Assembly (NCBI RefSeq): GCF_001882345.1
Contig: NZ_MINL01000001.1
Location: forward strand, 3,667,852 to 3,731,851
Reading direction: 5' to 3'
DNA length: 64,000 nucleotides
DNA from: Halomonas sp. QHL1
Lineage (GTDB): Bacteria > Pseudomonadota > Gammaproteobacteria > Pseudomonadales > Halomonadaceae
Shown here: positions 17,281 to 26,172 of the stretch, one piece after another
How positions within the stretch are numbered: the first letter of the stretch is position 1
How the letters are laid out: each line of letters begins with the position of its first letter
Position numbers and translations under genes: made by a program
Notes under the pieces: model-generated
The model's input: only the letters and a program-made list of their open reading frames with translations
Databases searched by the model: none
Told to the model about the DNA's origin: nothing

Positions 17281-18213
17281 ATGGATCGTTTTAACGCAAT
17301 GCAGGCATTTGCTCGAGTGGTGGAGACGGGCAGCTTTACCAAGGCAGCTGAAACACTTCACATGAGCAAGACCAGCGTGACGCAACTCGTGCAACAGCTA
17401 GAGGCACGGCTGCGTGTCAAGCTGCTCAACCGCACCACCCGCAAGGTTAACGTCACGGCGGACGGCGCCGCCTATTACGAGCGCGTTATAAAGCTTTTGG
17501 CCGATATGGATGATGCCGAAACCAGCCTCTCCAACGCCTCAGTGTTGCCTCGCGGCCGACTAAGAGTGGACGTACCCAGTCCTTTTGCTCGCATGATCCT
17601 GATTCCTGCCTTGCCTGCATTTCACGCTCACTATCCCGATATTCAAATCGATATGGGCGTGAGTGATCGCATGGTGGACCTGATCGGTGAAAGCGTGGAC
17701 TGTGTGGTGCGCGGCGGAGAGCCCACAGATTTATCGTTGGTGGCGCGCCATGTGGGCGACCTAAGAAGCGGTATTTACGCCGCACCGAGCTACCTGGAAA
17801 GGGCGGGTTTGCCTTCGCACCCGCAAGAACTCTCAGCGCCCCCTCATTACATTGTAGCCTTCCGATGGGCACGGGCTGGCGCGGCCTTTCCCTACGCCAT
17901 GCACCGCAGCGGAGAGCGCGTCAGCGTACAGGGCCGCTACGTGATCTCGGTTGACGACGGCAATGCTGGCCTTGCGGCGGGCCTCGCGGGGCTCGGCGTA
18001 GTATGGCTTCCTGACTACATGACCTGTGAGCACGTTTCGCGCGGCGAGCTGGTTCGCTTATTTGATGATTGGCACCTCGACCCAATGCCGATGTATGTCG
18101 CATTTCCACCGAACCGGCATGTCAGCGCTAAGCTGCGCGTATTCATTGATTGGGTCGTGGAATTGATGGCTCAGCATGCGCCTGTCGTTGATCGGCAGAT
18201 GCATAAACGCTAA
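17281..18213 (+). CDS. LysR family transcriptional regulator
   Basis: A 310-residue LysR regulator: winged HTH at residues 1-60 (AMQAFARVVETGSFTKAAETL, then SKTSVTQLVQQLEARL) and an effector-binding domain (about 90-295) of the subgroup with RLRVDVPSPFARMILIPALPAF. The start at 17281 (MDRFNAMQAF) is standard; an upstream in-frame ATG at 17242 would add an atypical 13-residue leader. It lies divergent from the RidA-family gene, which is its likeliest target. The effector is not predictable from sequence. Confidence 0.92.
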   Translation: MDRFNAMQAFARVVETGSFTKAAETLHMSKTSVTQLVQQLEARLRVKLLNRTTRKVNVTADGAAYYERVIKLLADMDDAETSLSNASVLPRGRLRVDVPSPFARMILIPALPAFHAHYPDIQIDMGVSDRMVDLIGESVDCVVRGGEPTDLSLVARHVGDLRSGIYAAPSYLERAGLPSHPQELSAPPHYIVAFRWARAGAAFPYAMHRSGERVSVQGRYVISVDDGNAGLAAGLAGLGVVWLPDYMTCEHVSRGELVRLFDDWHLDPMPMYVAFPPNRHVSAKLRVFIDWVVELMAQHAPVVDRQMHKR

Positions 18214-18286
18214 CGGTGAAGCCCACCAGTGATAGCGGTTTCTCTGTTTTGGTTGTGCTGTCACTTGAGAGAATGTCGCCAGCCCC

Positions 18287-19189
18287 TCACCCTTGCAAAT
18301 ACCTCCCCGGCAGCTGTTCGGCCAGAAAGTCCATGAACAGCCGGGTGCGTTGGGAAAGCGTGGTTTGGCGGTAGTACACGGCATTGACGGCTTGGGTTTG
18401 CAGTTCAATGTGATCCGGCAGTACATCAACCAGTGCACCTTTCTGGCGGGGAAGAATGGTCATAAAGTCGGCCAGGCAAACAATGCCTTGTCCTGCGATG
18501 GCCAGTTCTATCAGCGTGCTACCGCTTGAAGCGGCGAGTGCTGGCGTAATATGTAGGCGCTTGCCGTCGGTGCAGGTAAGCGGCCACTGGTTAAGGTGGT
18601 CGAGTTGGCTGAAGCCTAGCAGGCTGTGCTTTTGAAGGTCGTGGACGCTTTGTGGTGTGCAGTGGCGTTCAAGGTAGGCGGGGCTGGCCAGAAGGCGCAG
18701 CGGGCTGTAGCCGAGGAGGCGGGCGTGAAGCGATGAGTCTTCCAGCTTGCCGATGCGGATGGCCAGATCAACTCGCTGTTCGAGCAGGTCGACAAAACGG
18801 TCATGGGTATCGAGTTCCAGCGTAATACCCGGGTAGCGGGCGCGGAACTCGCCAATTATCGGCACAATAACGAACTGCATAAAACTGGGGGCGGCGTTGA
18901 CTCGCAACCGACCTTGGGGTTGGTTGTGGCGATCCAGCATTGCCTCTTCGGCCTCATCCACGGCGGCCAGGATACGGCGGCAATGGTTTAGGAATGTTTC
19001 GCCCTCTTCGGTCAGCTCTAAGCGGCGCGTCGTTCGACGTAGCAGGGTGGCGCCGAGCTTTTGCTCCAGGCGATTGAGCGCGCGGCTAACCCCTGAAACG
19101 GTAATGCCAAGCCGTTCGGCAGCGCCGGTGATTGAGCCGCTATCGACCACCGTCACAAATGCTTGCTGTTCTTCAAGGGTGCTTTTCAT
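18287..19189 (-). CDS. LysR family transcriptional regulator
   Basis: A 300-residue LysR regulator: N-terminal HTH (QAFVTVVDSGSITGAAERLG, then TVSGVSRALNRLEQKLG) and a C-terminal effector domain (RLRVNAAPSFMQFVIVPIIG, then DLAIRIGKLEDSSLHARLLG). It is divergent from mdaB, with about 185 bases between the starts, and by the usual logic of this family should control mdaB and itself, perhaps in response to quinones or electrophiles. It is convergent with the preceding LysR gene, whose stop is 73 bases away. No clear terminator is visible between the two. Confidence 0.93.
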   Translation of the reverse strand: MKSTLEEQQAFVTVVDSGSITGAAERLGITVSGVSRALNRLEQKLGATLLRRTTRRLELTEEGETFLNHCRRILAAVDEAEEAMLDRHNQPQGRLRVNAAPSFMQFVIVPIIGEFRARYPGITLELDTHDRFVDLLEQRVDLAIRIGKLEDSSLHARLLGYSPLRLLASPAYLERHCTPQSVHDLQKHSLLGFSQLDHLNQWPLTCTDGKRLHITPALAASSGSTLIELAIAGQGIVCLADFMTILPRQKGALVDVLPDHIELQTQAVNAVYYRQTTLSQRTRLFMDFLAEQLPGRYLQG

Positions 19190-19374
19190 GGCGTGCTTTC
19201 CATAACGTTATCGCCTGCCTTAATGGTAAATACCGCAACTGTTGATTTTAAATCAAAAGTGTCTTGATTAAATGTCGCTATTTTTTCGTATGCATTGAAT
19301 CCACAATACCGCTCATTAAACGCCATGCAAGCGCTTTAAAGCATGGGTGTACTGACTATCGTGAGAGGTTTTTG

Positions 19375-19953
19375 ATGAAAGTTCTTTTGATTAACGGCGG
19401 TAAAGCGTTTGCCCACTCTGGCGGAAAACTCAATAATACGCTACACGGCGTGGCAGTGAGCACTCTGCAGGAAATGGGTTACGAGGTGCGCGAGACGGTG
19501 ATTGACCAGGGATATGACCTGGAAGCTGAAGTGCAGAACTACCTGTGGGCAGACGCCATTGTTTATCAGATGCCTGGCTGGTGGATGGGCGCACCGTGGA
19601 TCGTTAAGCGTTACATCGATGAGGTGTTTACAGAAGGCCACGGTTCGCTATACGCCAGCGATGGCCGCAGTCGCCAAGACCCGACGAGGCAGTACGGCAG
19701 CGGTGGCCTGTTGCAGGGCCGCCGCTACATGCTGTCGTTAACCTGGAATGCGCCCCTGGAGGCGTTCGATGAACCGGACAACTTCTTCGAAGGACGCGGT
19801 GTGGATGGTGTCTACTTCCCGTTCCATAAGTCACAAGAGTTTATCGGCCTAGAGGCACTACCCACCTTTATCGCCAATGATGTGATGAAGGCGCCAGATG
19901 TAGAGCGCGACAAAGCCGCTTATCGTACCCATCTGCGCCGTGCACTCGGCTAG
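19375..19953 (+). CDS. mdaB: NAD(P)H quinone oxidoreductase MdaB
   Basis: A 192-residue FAD-dependent flavodoxin-like quinone reductase that reduces quinones by two electrons and so protects against electrophile and oxidative stress. The start MKVLLINGGKAFAHSGGKLN is the family terminus with the phosphate-binding loop; DAIVYQMPGWWMGAPWIVKRY and KSQEFIGL toward the C-terminus also match MdaB. A frame extending to 19264 exists, but the ATG at 19375 has GAGAGG just upstream and gives the correct family length. The LysR gene divergent from it is the probable regulator. Confidence 0.93.
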   Translation: MKVLLINGGKAFAHSGGKLNNTLHGVAVSTLQEMGYEVRETVIDQGYDLEAEVQNYLWADAIVYQMPGWWMGAPWIVKRYIDEVFTEGHGSLYASDGRSRQDPTRQYGSGGLLQGRRYMLSLTWNAPLEAFDEPDNFFEGRGVDGVYFPFHKSQEFIGLEALPTFIANDVMKAPDVERDKAAYRTHLRRALG

Positions 19954-19971
19954 GTTTCGTACGTTGAAGCG

Positions 19972-20592
19972 CTAAGTACGACTCAGTCGATGGCGTAGTT
20001 TAGGCAGTGTCCGCGCAATTGGCGGTAGGCGAGTGGCCATGATTAGCGCCGCAATAGCGGCATACATCGCCCACTCTTGCATGTCGGCGCGGACTACCCA
20101 AAAGAAGTGCAGCAGCACCAAACCTAAAATGGCGTAGGATAATTTGTGTAGCGGCTTCCAGCGTTTGCCTAGCCGCTTCATCGCCCAACGGTTGGAGGTG
20201 GCGCCCAGCACCGCAAGGCCAATTAGCGCGAGTATGCCCACAATGATGTAAGGCCGTTTGACCAGTTCGCTACCCAGCAGTGCCCAGTTAAGGCCCAGGA
20301 TAAACAGCGCGTAGCTGAGCATATGCAGGGTGGCGTAGGCGAGAGCCCAGAGACCCAGCTGGCGCCGAATCAGGGCAAAGCCTTTCCAGCGGGTTAGCTT
20401 GGTCAGCGGGGTAAGGCTCAAGGTCAGTAACAGCATCCATAGCGCGCCGATGCCGATATTCAGCAATAAGTAGCGCCCCGGCTCCGGGCCAGCGGCGTTA
20501 TTCGCCACCTGCCACCCCCAGAATACCAACGGCACTAGCGCTGCGAGGAACACCCCCACGCGCCAGAGTAGCCATACGCGCTGTGCTGCCAT
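19972..20592 (-). CDS. msrQ: Heme-binding subunit MsrQ of the periplasmic methionine sulfoxide reductase
   Basis: A 206-residue inner-membrane b-type cytochrome with six predicted helices that passes electrons from the quinone pool to MsrP. The family pattern is visible: RRQLGLWALAYATLHMLSY with a heme-ligand histidine, then RWKPLHKLSYAILGLVLLHFFWV with two more histidines. Its ATG overlaps the msrP stop by one base (TAATG), so the two subunits are made together. Length is normal. No dedicated regulator is adjacent. Confidence 0.95.
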   Translation of the reverse strand: MAAQRVWLLWRVGVFLAALVPLVFWGWQVANNAAGPEPGRYLLLNIGIGALWMLLLTLSLTPLTKLTRWKGFALIRRQLGLWALAYATLHMLSYALFILGLNWALLGSELVKRPYIIVGILALIGLAVLGATSNRWAMKRLGKRWKPLHKLSYAILGLVLLHFFWVVRADMQEWAMYAAIAALIMATRLPPIARTLPKLRHRLSRT

Positions 20593-21608
20593 TAGTAGTT
20601 AGTCCTTAAATCTAACCCCGCATACATCTCGGCGACTTCGTCGGCGTAGCCGTTAAACATCAGAGTATCGATGGCATTGGGGCTGAACAGGCTGTTGGGC
20701 AGCCGCCGCTCGGTGGCCTGACTCCAGCGGGGGTGGTCGACCTCTGGATTAACGTTGGCATAGAAGCCGTACTCATCAGCGGCGATTTGCTGCCAGGAGT
20801 TAACCGGCTGCTCTTCCACCAGCGAGATACGCACAATCGACTTGATGCTCTTAAAGCCATACTTCCAGGGCACGACTAGCCGTAAGGGCGCGCCGTTTTG
20901 GTTGGGCAGTTCGCGGCCGTACATCCCCATGGCAAGCAGCGTTAGCGGATGCATGGCTTCGTCTAAGCGCAGACCTTCCACGTAGGGCCAATCGATTATC
21001 GAGAACGAGGAGCGCTGCCCGCGCATTTGTTCCGGATCCACCAGGGTTTCAAAACGCACGTACTTGGCTTTACTGGTGGGATCGGCGCGTTTGATCACCT
21101 CGGCCAACGGGATGCCTAGCCAGGGAATCACCATCGACCACGCCTCTACGCAGCGCAGGCGGTAAATGCGCTCTTCAAACTGCGAGGGCTTTGCAAAGTC
21201 TTCTAGGGCAAAACGCCCACCGTTATTGACTTCGCCATCCACCACCACGCTCCATGGTTCGGTCTGCAGACTGCCTGCATGGCGGGCAGGGTCGCCCTTG
21301 TCGGTGCCGAACTCGAAAAAGTTGTTGTAGCCACTGGCGTCATCAAAGGGGGCTATTTTATCTTTGTCAGGGTCGCTTGGGGTGATAGCTCGCCACTGGG
21401 TGTCGCTGATTTTCTCTTTTAACCACGTGGGTGCATCGCCTTCAGGAACATCCGAATAATCGGCATTTGCGCGTGCTTGGCCGGAAAGGGCGAGCCCCGC
21501 GCCTAGACCTGCCATACCGCCCATAAAGCGCCGCCGAGAGAGGTAGATGGACTCAGGCGTTACATCGGATTCGTGTAAGTCACTCGGTTTGGCAATCTTT
21601 ATCAACAT
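20592..21608 (-). CDS. msrP: Periplasmic methionine sulfoxide reductase catalytic subunit MsrP
   Basis: A 338-residue molybdopterin enzyme that repairs oxidised methionine in periplasmic proteins, drawing electrons from MsrQ. It carries a twin-arginine signal (SRRRFMGG, residues 24-31), needed because the cofactor is inserted in the cytoplasm. The molybdenum ligand is C153 in YRLRCVEAWSM. WKYGFKSIKSIVRI and the C-terminal NGYADEVAEMY also match MsrP. AGGAGATATTCC precedes the ATG. msrQ follows with a one-base overlap. The 258-base stretch upstream holds the promoter and a small inverted repeat (AGGCTT/AAGCCT near 21798-21812) but no gene. Confidence 0.96.
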   Translation of the reverse strand: MLIKIAKPSDLHESDVTPESIYLSRRRFMGGMAGLGAGLALSGQARANADYSDVPEGDAPTWLKEKISDTQWRAITPSDPDKDKIAPFDDASGYNNFFEFGTDKGDPARHAGSLQTEPWSVVVDGEVNNGGRFALEDFAKPSQFEERIYRLRCVEAWSMVIPWLGIPLAEVIKRADPTSKAKYVRFETLVDPEQMRGQRSSFSIIDWPYVEGLRLDEAMHPLTLLAMGMYGRELPNQNGAPLRLVVPWKYGFKSIKSIVRISLVEEQPVNSWQQIAADEYGFYANVNPEVDHPRWSQATERRLPNSLFSPNAIDTLMFNGYADEVAEMYAGLDLRTNY

Positions 21609-21866
21609 GGAATATCTCCTGCTAGGTTAAGCCGACGTCAGCGTTAATGTGAGCCACCGTTTATTCAAAGTGTAGGTTCGACGCATTAAGGAGTAATAAA
21701 GTTCTACATAACTTGTAGGTATTGGGTCTTAAAAACAAGTAATGGATGAGTTGATTTGCTTGGTGCAGAAGCCTACCGCTTGAATGACATGAATGGCAGG
21801 CTTAATAAGCCTACTATAGACCGTCGGCTAAGCCTTATGTCCCTCACCTAATTTGCAAGGAATCCC

Positions 21867-22838
21867 ATGGCTTCTACACGCCGTGAAGTGGTGGCACTGA
21901 TTGAGCAGGGCGCGATACCGCCTGAGCAGGTGGCGCGGGCTATCCAGGTTTCCGGGGTTCGCCCTTCGCCCCGTGCCTGGGCCGTGTTTATTGATCGAAT
22001 GCTGCTGTGGCTAGGTGGTCTGGCGCTGGCCTTCGCGGTACTGTTTTTTATTACCTACAACTGGGCGGAGATGAGCCATTGGGCACGTTTTGGCGTGGTG
22101 CAAGCCGCGACGGTGCTGGCGGTAGGTATCGCCATTTGGCCCAAGGTCAGCTCGATAGTTCAGCGTGTGGCGCTAACGTCGGCCACATTGTTGGTGGGCG
22201 TTCTGTTGGCGCTGTTCGGGCAGGTGTACCAAACCGGCGCCGACCCCTGGCAGCTGTTTTTTAGCTGGGCGGTAATGACGCTGCCCTGGGTCTGGGTGGC
22301 GCGTTTTGAGCTGCTCTGGGTGCTGTGGCTGGGGTTAATAAATCTGGCCATCGGACTCTATTTTCATACCTGGGGCGTGCCGTTTGGCATTTTGACCAGT
22401 AGCGACACTGTGCTGTGGGGGCTGTTTTTACTCAACACCCTGGCATTGGCAACCTGGGAATGGTGTGCCCGTTACCGGGGCTGGCCACGGCAGTGGGCGG
22501 TGCGTTTGCTGGCGGTGGGCAGCGGGGTGCCGGTGACGCTGTTAATGATGACGTTGATAGTCGATGTAGGCCTCGTCGGGTCGCCAGTGCTGGCGATTTA
22601 TCCATTCTGGTTGGCGGCGCTGTATGGCGTTTATCGCTACTGGTGGCCTGACCTGTTTATGATCGCGGGCGGCTGTGTCTCATTGATAACGGTGACCACG
22701 CTGCTACTTGCCAGAGTTTTGCTGTGGGAGGGCGATTGGCAGGAGGGAAGCCTGATGCTGATCTCCATCGCGGTGCTGGCGATGGGCACCGGGGCAGTGG
22801 TATGGCTAAAGCGGCTACATCGGGACCTTGCCCAGTGA
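21867..22838 (+). CDS. DUF2157 membrane protein
   Basis: A 323-residue inner-membrane protein. A short soluble N-terminal part (residues 1-40, REVVALIEQGAIPPEQVARA) matches the start of DUF2157 proteins and is followed by about nine or ten membrane helices starting at MLLWLGGLALAFAVLFF. It is the first gene of a three-gene unit with a DUF4401 protein and a GDYXXLXY protein; this trio is widespread in proteobacteria but has no established role. AAGGAA precedes the ATG by the usual distance. Its stop codon overlaps the GTG start of the next gene. Confidence 0.87.
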   Translation: MASTRREVVALIEQGAIPPEQVARAIQVSGVRPSPRAWAVFIDRMLLWLGGLALAFAVLFFITYNWAEMSHWARFGVVQAATVLAVGIAIWPKVSSIVQRVALTSATLLVGVLLALFGQVYQTGADPWQLFFSWAVMTLPWVWVARFELLWVLWLGLINLAIGLYFHTWGVPFGILTSSDTVLWGLFLLNTLALATWEWCARYRGWPRQWAVRLLAVGSGVPVTLLMMTLIVDVGLVGSPVLAIYPFWLAALYGVYRYWWPDLFMIAGGCVSLITVTTLLLARVLLWEGDWQEGSLMLISIAVLAMGTGAVVWLKRLHRDLAQ

Positions 22839-23899
22839 CGAACAACGTTAATGACTTTAAAGCCAGGCTTGCCCAAGCGGGCATTACGTTAAACGAGCCT
22901 ATCACCCCTGCGCAGTTGCAAACGCCCTGGTTTGTGCGCGCGCTGCAGGCATTTTCCGGCTGGTTGGCGGCGCTATTCTTGCTCGGCTTTATCGCCATGG
23001 GCGTGGTGTTTGTGGCGGAGAGTCCCGCGGCGTCGTTGGGCTTGGGGCTGGTGATGATCGGCGCGGCTTATGGGCTATTTCGCAAAGCTCGCAGTGATGT
23101 GCTCGAACACTTGGCGCTGGCGGTTAGCTTAGCCGGGCAGCTGCTAATTGCTTGGGCAGCGGTAGCGTTTTGGAATGAATCTGCCTATCCATTTTGGTCA
23201 CTGCTGGGGTGGTCGCTGCTGGGCTTGCAGAGCGTACTGGCGCTGGTAATGCCGAGCCAGGTTCACCGTACGTTTTCAGCGTTTGCCGCCAGCTTGGCGC
23301 TCTATATGGCTTTGACAGCGAATGCTATGGCACCGGTGGCAAGTGGGATAGTGCTGCTGGCGCTAACAATGCTCTGGTTAAACGAATTTCGCTGGCCCAG
23401 CCGTATTCGGGACGTACACGCTTGGGGCTATGGCTTGCTGATAGGCCTACTGGTGATGCAGGGATTAGCGCATAGTGGCCAGTCGTTCGCCTTCTGGTTT
23501 GACGCACAGAGCACTACCGCTTTTGCATGGTCGGTGCCTGGGTTAAACGCCGTATTAGTGGCGTTCTCTTTGGTGCTACTGCTCTATACAATCCCTCATT
23601 TCAAAACCCATTGGGGATTATATCTAAGCCCTATCGCGATGCTGCTGATCTCATTTTATGCACCGGGAGTAGGCCAAGGCTGGGTGGTCTTACTGTTAGG
23701 TTTCGCGATAGGGCACCGCCTAGTGATGGGGCTCGGGGTGCTTTTGCTGTTAATGGGCATTGGCAGTTTTTACTACTGGCTGGACGTGCCACTGTTAACC
23801 AAGGCGCTAACACTGCTGATTATTGGCGGGCTTATCCTGGCAATGCGCTTCGCGCTAAAGCACTGGTGGTGGAACATAAAGAGGCAAGACGATGAATAA
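22835..23899 (+). CDS. DUF4401 membrane protein
   Basis: A 354-residue polytopic membrane protein of the DUF4401 family with about ten hydrophobic segments after a soluble stretch (residues 1-30). The frame is open to 22724, but the GTG at 22835 overlaps the DUF2157 stop as GTGA and gives a family-like N-terminus (VTNNVNDFKARLAQAG, read with Met first); I chose it over an internal ATG at 22802 that would sit inside the preceding gene without a ribosome site. Its own stop overlaps the next start by eight bases, so all three proteins are translationally coupled and probably form a complex. Confidence 0.85.
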   Translation: MTNNVNDFKARLAQAGITLNEPITPAQLQTPWFVRALQAFSGWLAALFLLGFIAMGVVFVAESPAASLGLGLVMIGAAYGLFRKARSDVLEHLALAVSLAGQLLIAWAAVAFWNESAYPFWSLLGWSLLGLQSVLALVMPSQVHRTFSAFAASLALYMALTANAMAPVASGIVLLALTMLWLNEFRWPSRIRDVHAWGYGLLIGLLVMQGLAHSGQSFAFWFDAQSTTAFAWSVPGLNAVLVAFSLVLLLYTIPHFKTHWGLYLSPIAMLLISFYAPGVGQGWVVLLLGFAIGHRLVMGLGVLLLLMGIGSFYYWLDVPLLTKALTLLIIGGLILAMRFALKHWWWNIKRQDDE

Positions 23900-24398
23900 A
23901 ATCATCGTGGCGGTAACCCTACTGGTGATCCTGGCCGCGGTTAATTGGGCCATCTGGGACAAGGAGGGACACTTAGCCGAAGGCGAGGTTATGTACTTTG
24001 AGCTGGCACCGGTAGATCCGCGATCGCTGATGCAGGGCGATTATATGGCACTGAATTTCGCACTCAGCAACCGAATTCAAAGTACGCTTCATCAGTCTAG
24101 GGCGGGTGGGGATATCCTGAAAGCACGCAATGGCTATGTCGTTGTGCGACTCGATGAAAAGCGTATTGCTCACTTTCAGCGTCTGGACAATGGCGATCCA
24201 CTAAGCGAAAACGAAAGACGTTTGGGCTATCGGCTTCGCAATGGTCAAGTACGCTTTGCTACCAACGCTTTCTTCTTTCAGGAAGAAGAGGCCGAACGCT
24301 ATGAGTCCGCGCGCTATGGTCAATTTCGCGTCAACACTGACGGTGAGCCGCTGTTGGTTTCGTTACACAATGAAGCGCTAAAGAGCCTAAGCCCCTAG
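23892..24398 (+). CDS. GDYXXLXY domain protein
   Basis: A 168-residue protein with one N-terminal membrane anchor (residues 4-22) and a periplasmic domain carrying GDYMALNF near residues 52-59, the motif that names the family. RNGYVVVRLDEKRIAHFQRL and the C-terminal FRVNTDGEPLLVSL are also typical. It closes the DUF2157-DUF4401 operon, overlapping its neighbour by eight bases, with AGAGG upstream of its ATG and a strong hairpin downstream. The function of the family is unknown; a cell-envelope role is inferred from topology only. Confidence 0.9.
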   Translation: MNKIIVAVTLLVILAAVNWAIWDKEGHLAEGEVMYFELAPVDPRSLMQGDYMALNFALSNRIQSTLHQSRAGGDILKARNGYVVVRLDEKRIAHFQRLDNGDPLSENERRLGYRLRNGQVRFATNAFFFQEEEAERYESARYGQFRVNTDGEPLLVSLHNEALKSLSP

Positions 24399-24430
24399 CG
24401 GTGAGAGCTACGAGCCGATAAATAAATAAC

Positions 24431-24463
24431 GGAGGCTCCCACCTGAAGGGGACGGGAGCCTCC
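24431..24463 (+). terminator. Terminator-like hairpin after the DUF2157 operon
   Basis: A perfect 10-base inverted repeat, GGAGGCTCCC (24431-24440) and GGGAGCCTCC (24454-24463), with a 13-base loop, 33 bases after the GDYXXLXY stop. The T-tract is weak (GCTTTCG), so termination may be partial. Confidence 0.65.
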
Positions 24464-24481
24464 GCTTTCGCGTCTTAGGCA

Positions 24482-24671
24482 AACTGACGTTCACCGACCT
24501 CCTGGCCGATGATGGGCAGCCACCATAGCAGCATTGAGGCGTCGATCATTTCCAGTACCACGGCGCTGCGCTCCTGGCGGATTGGCCCGTTATAAAGGAC
24601 CAATACTTCTCATGTATGTCCGAGGTCGAGGTGGCAGAGAGCGAGGTGCCTCCAGTTGTGCACCTCGACAG
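24482..24671 (-). pseudogene. Decayed partial duplicate of the adjacent TPR (TTC38-like) gene
   Basis: On the minus strand this segment translates as VHNWRHLALCHLDLGHT, a stop, then EVLVLYNGPIRQERSAVVL and further matching residues. It corresponds to the internal region of the adjacent gene reading VHNWWHLALCHLDLGQT and LYDGPIRQERSTVVL. The DNA aligns with 25131-25320 at a constant offset of 649 bases without gaps. Over 60 bases I compared by eye (from 24540), about four in five are identical. An internal stop and the lack of the rest of the gene make it non-functional. Confidence 0.88.
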
Positions 24672-26005
24672 GCAACCTGACGTTCGGCTACGGCCGGGGC
24701 GGTGGCCCGGCGCAGGAAGTCGCGGTTGATGGGGCTATGAGGCTTGAGCACCAAGCGTTCGTTGGCCATTCCCTCAGCAAGCTCGCGATTGCCTCCACGT
24801 ATGGCGGCCTCAGTCAGCGTCCAGTCGATGATGTCGCGCTGGGCATGACTACCGCCGAAGGCGTTGGCAATAAAACGTACCGAGTGTAGACGCTCGGCCG
24901 CGGTGGCGTAATGGCCGCGCCAAAAGGCTACAAATCCTTCCGCCAGGGGCAGACCGATGCGTCGAGCCCAGTCCGCTGTCTCGGAGTTGCGGCGGGTATT
25001 GCGTAGCGTCTTTAGCAGTGCTTCCACTCGGTCGTCGCGACCAGCACCCAGGTAGGCCATCACCGCATGCCAATCGTTGAAGGGGTAGAGCTGACCGTCC
25101 GCGTGCTGATCCCAGGCGATTGCCAGTTCCTGCCAACGCTCTCCGACGTCCTGTCCGGTGAGAGTCAGCCGCCATAGCAGCGCCGAGGCATCGATCATAT
25201 CCAGCACCACGGTGCTGCGCTCTTGACGGATTGGGCCGTCGTAGAGGGCCAACACTTCTTTGGTCTGCCCGAGATCGAGATGGCAGAGGGCGAGGTGCCA
25301 CCAATTATGCACCTTGAACAGATTGTCGTCGCCCGACCAGTAAGGCTCGCGTTCGGTCATCCAGCCAATGCCGTCCTGGGCACGGCCCTGCATCTCCATG
25401 ACATGGGCTACGGCGTGGTGCGCCCAGCAGTCGAGCGGTTGCAGGTCCAGCGCTTGTCGGCCGACTTGCTCGGCGCGGGCGTAGTCGCCAGTCTCCTCCA
25501 GCCCGAAGGAGTACATGCCCATGGCGATTGAATGGCCTGGGATTTCGGATGACCATCGGGGCAGGACGCGAGCGAGTCGATCACGTAGGTTGCGGGCGTT
25601 AGCGCGGTAGAAGTCGACTAGGTGACCGGCCTGCAGGGCCAACAGGTCGTGTGGGTAGTGCAGGTTGTGGTAATCCAGGGCGAGCCCTGCTGCGCTCCAC
25701 TCGCCGGCAAGCAGCTGCGCGAGGATGGCGACATGGGAGGCTTCCCGGTCATTCAAGCGTAAGCCCTTAACGGCTGCCAGTTCGGCCCTGGCAGCGGCTA
25801 CCGCGGCGGGCTCTGTGGCCAGAGCAAACAGGTAGATCTTGGCGATGCGTGCCATAATGAAGCTTGGGGCGGCTTCAATAGCCTGCTCCAACGGGGTGAC
25901 GGGGTCGCCGCGGTAGAGATTGAAGGCGTCGATGGCGCGGTGGTAAAGCACCAAAGTTTCGGAAGTGGCGCCGGAAAGGGCGTTGCCTTGGCGGTCGTTC
26001 AGCAT
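24590..26005 (-). CDS. Tetratricopeptide repeat protein, TTC38-like family
   Basis: A 471-residue soluble helical-repeat protein. Pairs of helices recur through the chain, for example in the segments around residues 40-60, 170-195 (ETGDYARAEQVGRQALDLQPLD) and 240-260 (HNWWHLALCHLDLG). The pattern HAVAHVMEMQGR and HNWWHLALCHLDLG is typical of the TTC38-like family found in bacteria and animals, whose role is unknown. The start at 26005 has GGAG upstream; a longer frame begins at 26047. The last 20 or so residues (from about GAQLEAP) are read out of frame through the decayed duplicate just downstream, so the native C-terminus has probably been replaced. An AraC regulator is divergent and likely controls it. 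Confidence 0.85.
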   Translation of the reverse strand: MLNDRQGNALSGATSETLVLYHRAIDAFNLYRGDPVTPLEQAIEAAPSFIMARIAKIYLFALATEPAAVAAARAELAAVKGLRLNDREASHVAILAQLLAGEWSAAGLALDYHNLHYPHDLLALQAGHLVDFYRANARNLRDRLARVLPRWSSEIPGHSIAMGMYSFGLEETGDYARAEQVGRQALDLQPLDCWAHHAVAHVMEMQGRAQDGIGWMTEREPYWSGDDNLFKVHNWWHLALCHLDLGQTKEVLALYDGPIRQERSTVVLDMIDASALLWRLTLTGQDVGERWQELAIAWDQHADGQLYPFNDWHAVMAYLGAGRDDRVEALLKTLRNTRRNSETADWARRIGLPLAEGFVAFWRGHYATAAERLHSVRFIANAFGGSHAQRDIIDWTLTEAAIRGGNRELAEGMANERLVLKPHSPINRDFLRRATAPAVAERQVACRGAQLEAPRSLPPRPRTYMRSIGPL

Positions 26006-26172
26006 AGCAGGGCTCCAGTTATTCGTTGTAATTGTTGGCGGTGACAATATTTTGCCACCTGGCGGCGGCCAGTCCGCTCACCAGGCTGCTAGACTACGAT
26101 GAGGTACGGTAGACTATAATGGTCGAGGCGCCGGTATTGTTGTCCGATCCGCCGCGATAGAGACACAGACCC

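Noticed and set aside
14324..19189. Three LysR genes within 5 kb as a possible special regulatory island
   Set aside because: Each is adequately explained as the regulator of its divergent neighbour (MBL hydrolase, RidA-like, MdaB); clustering of LysR genes is common in this group of bacteria.
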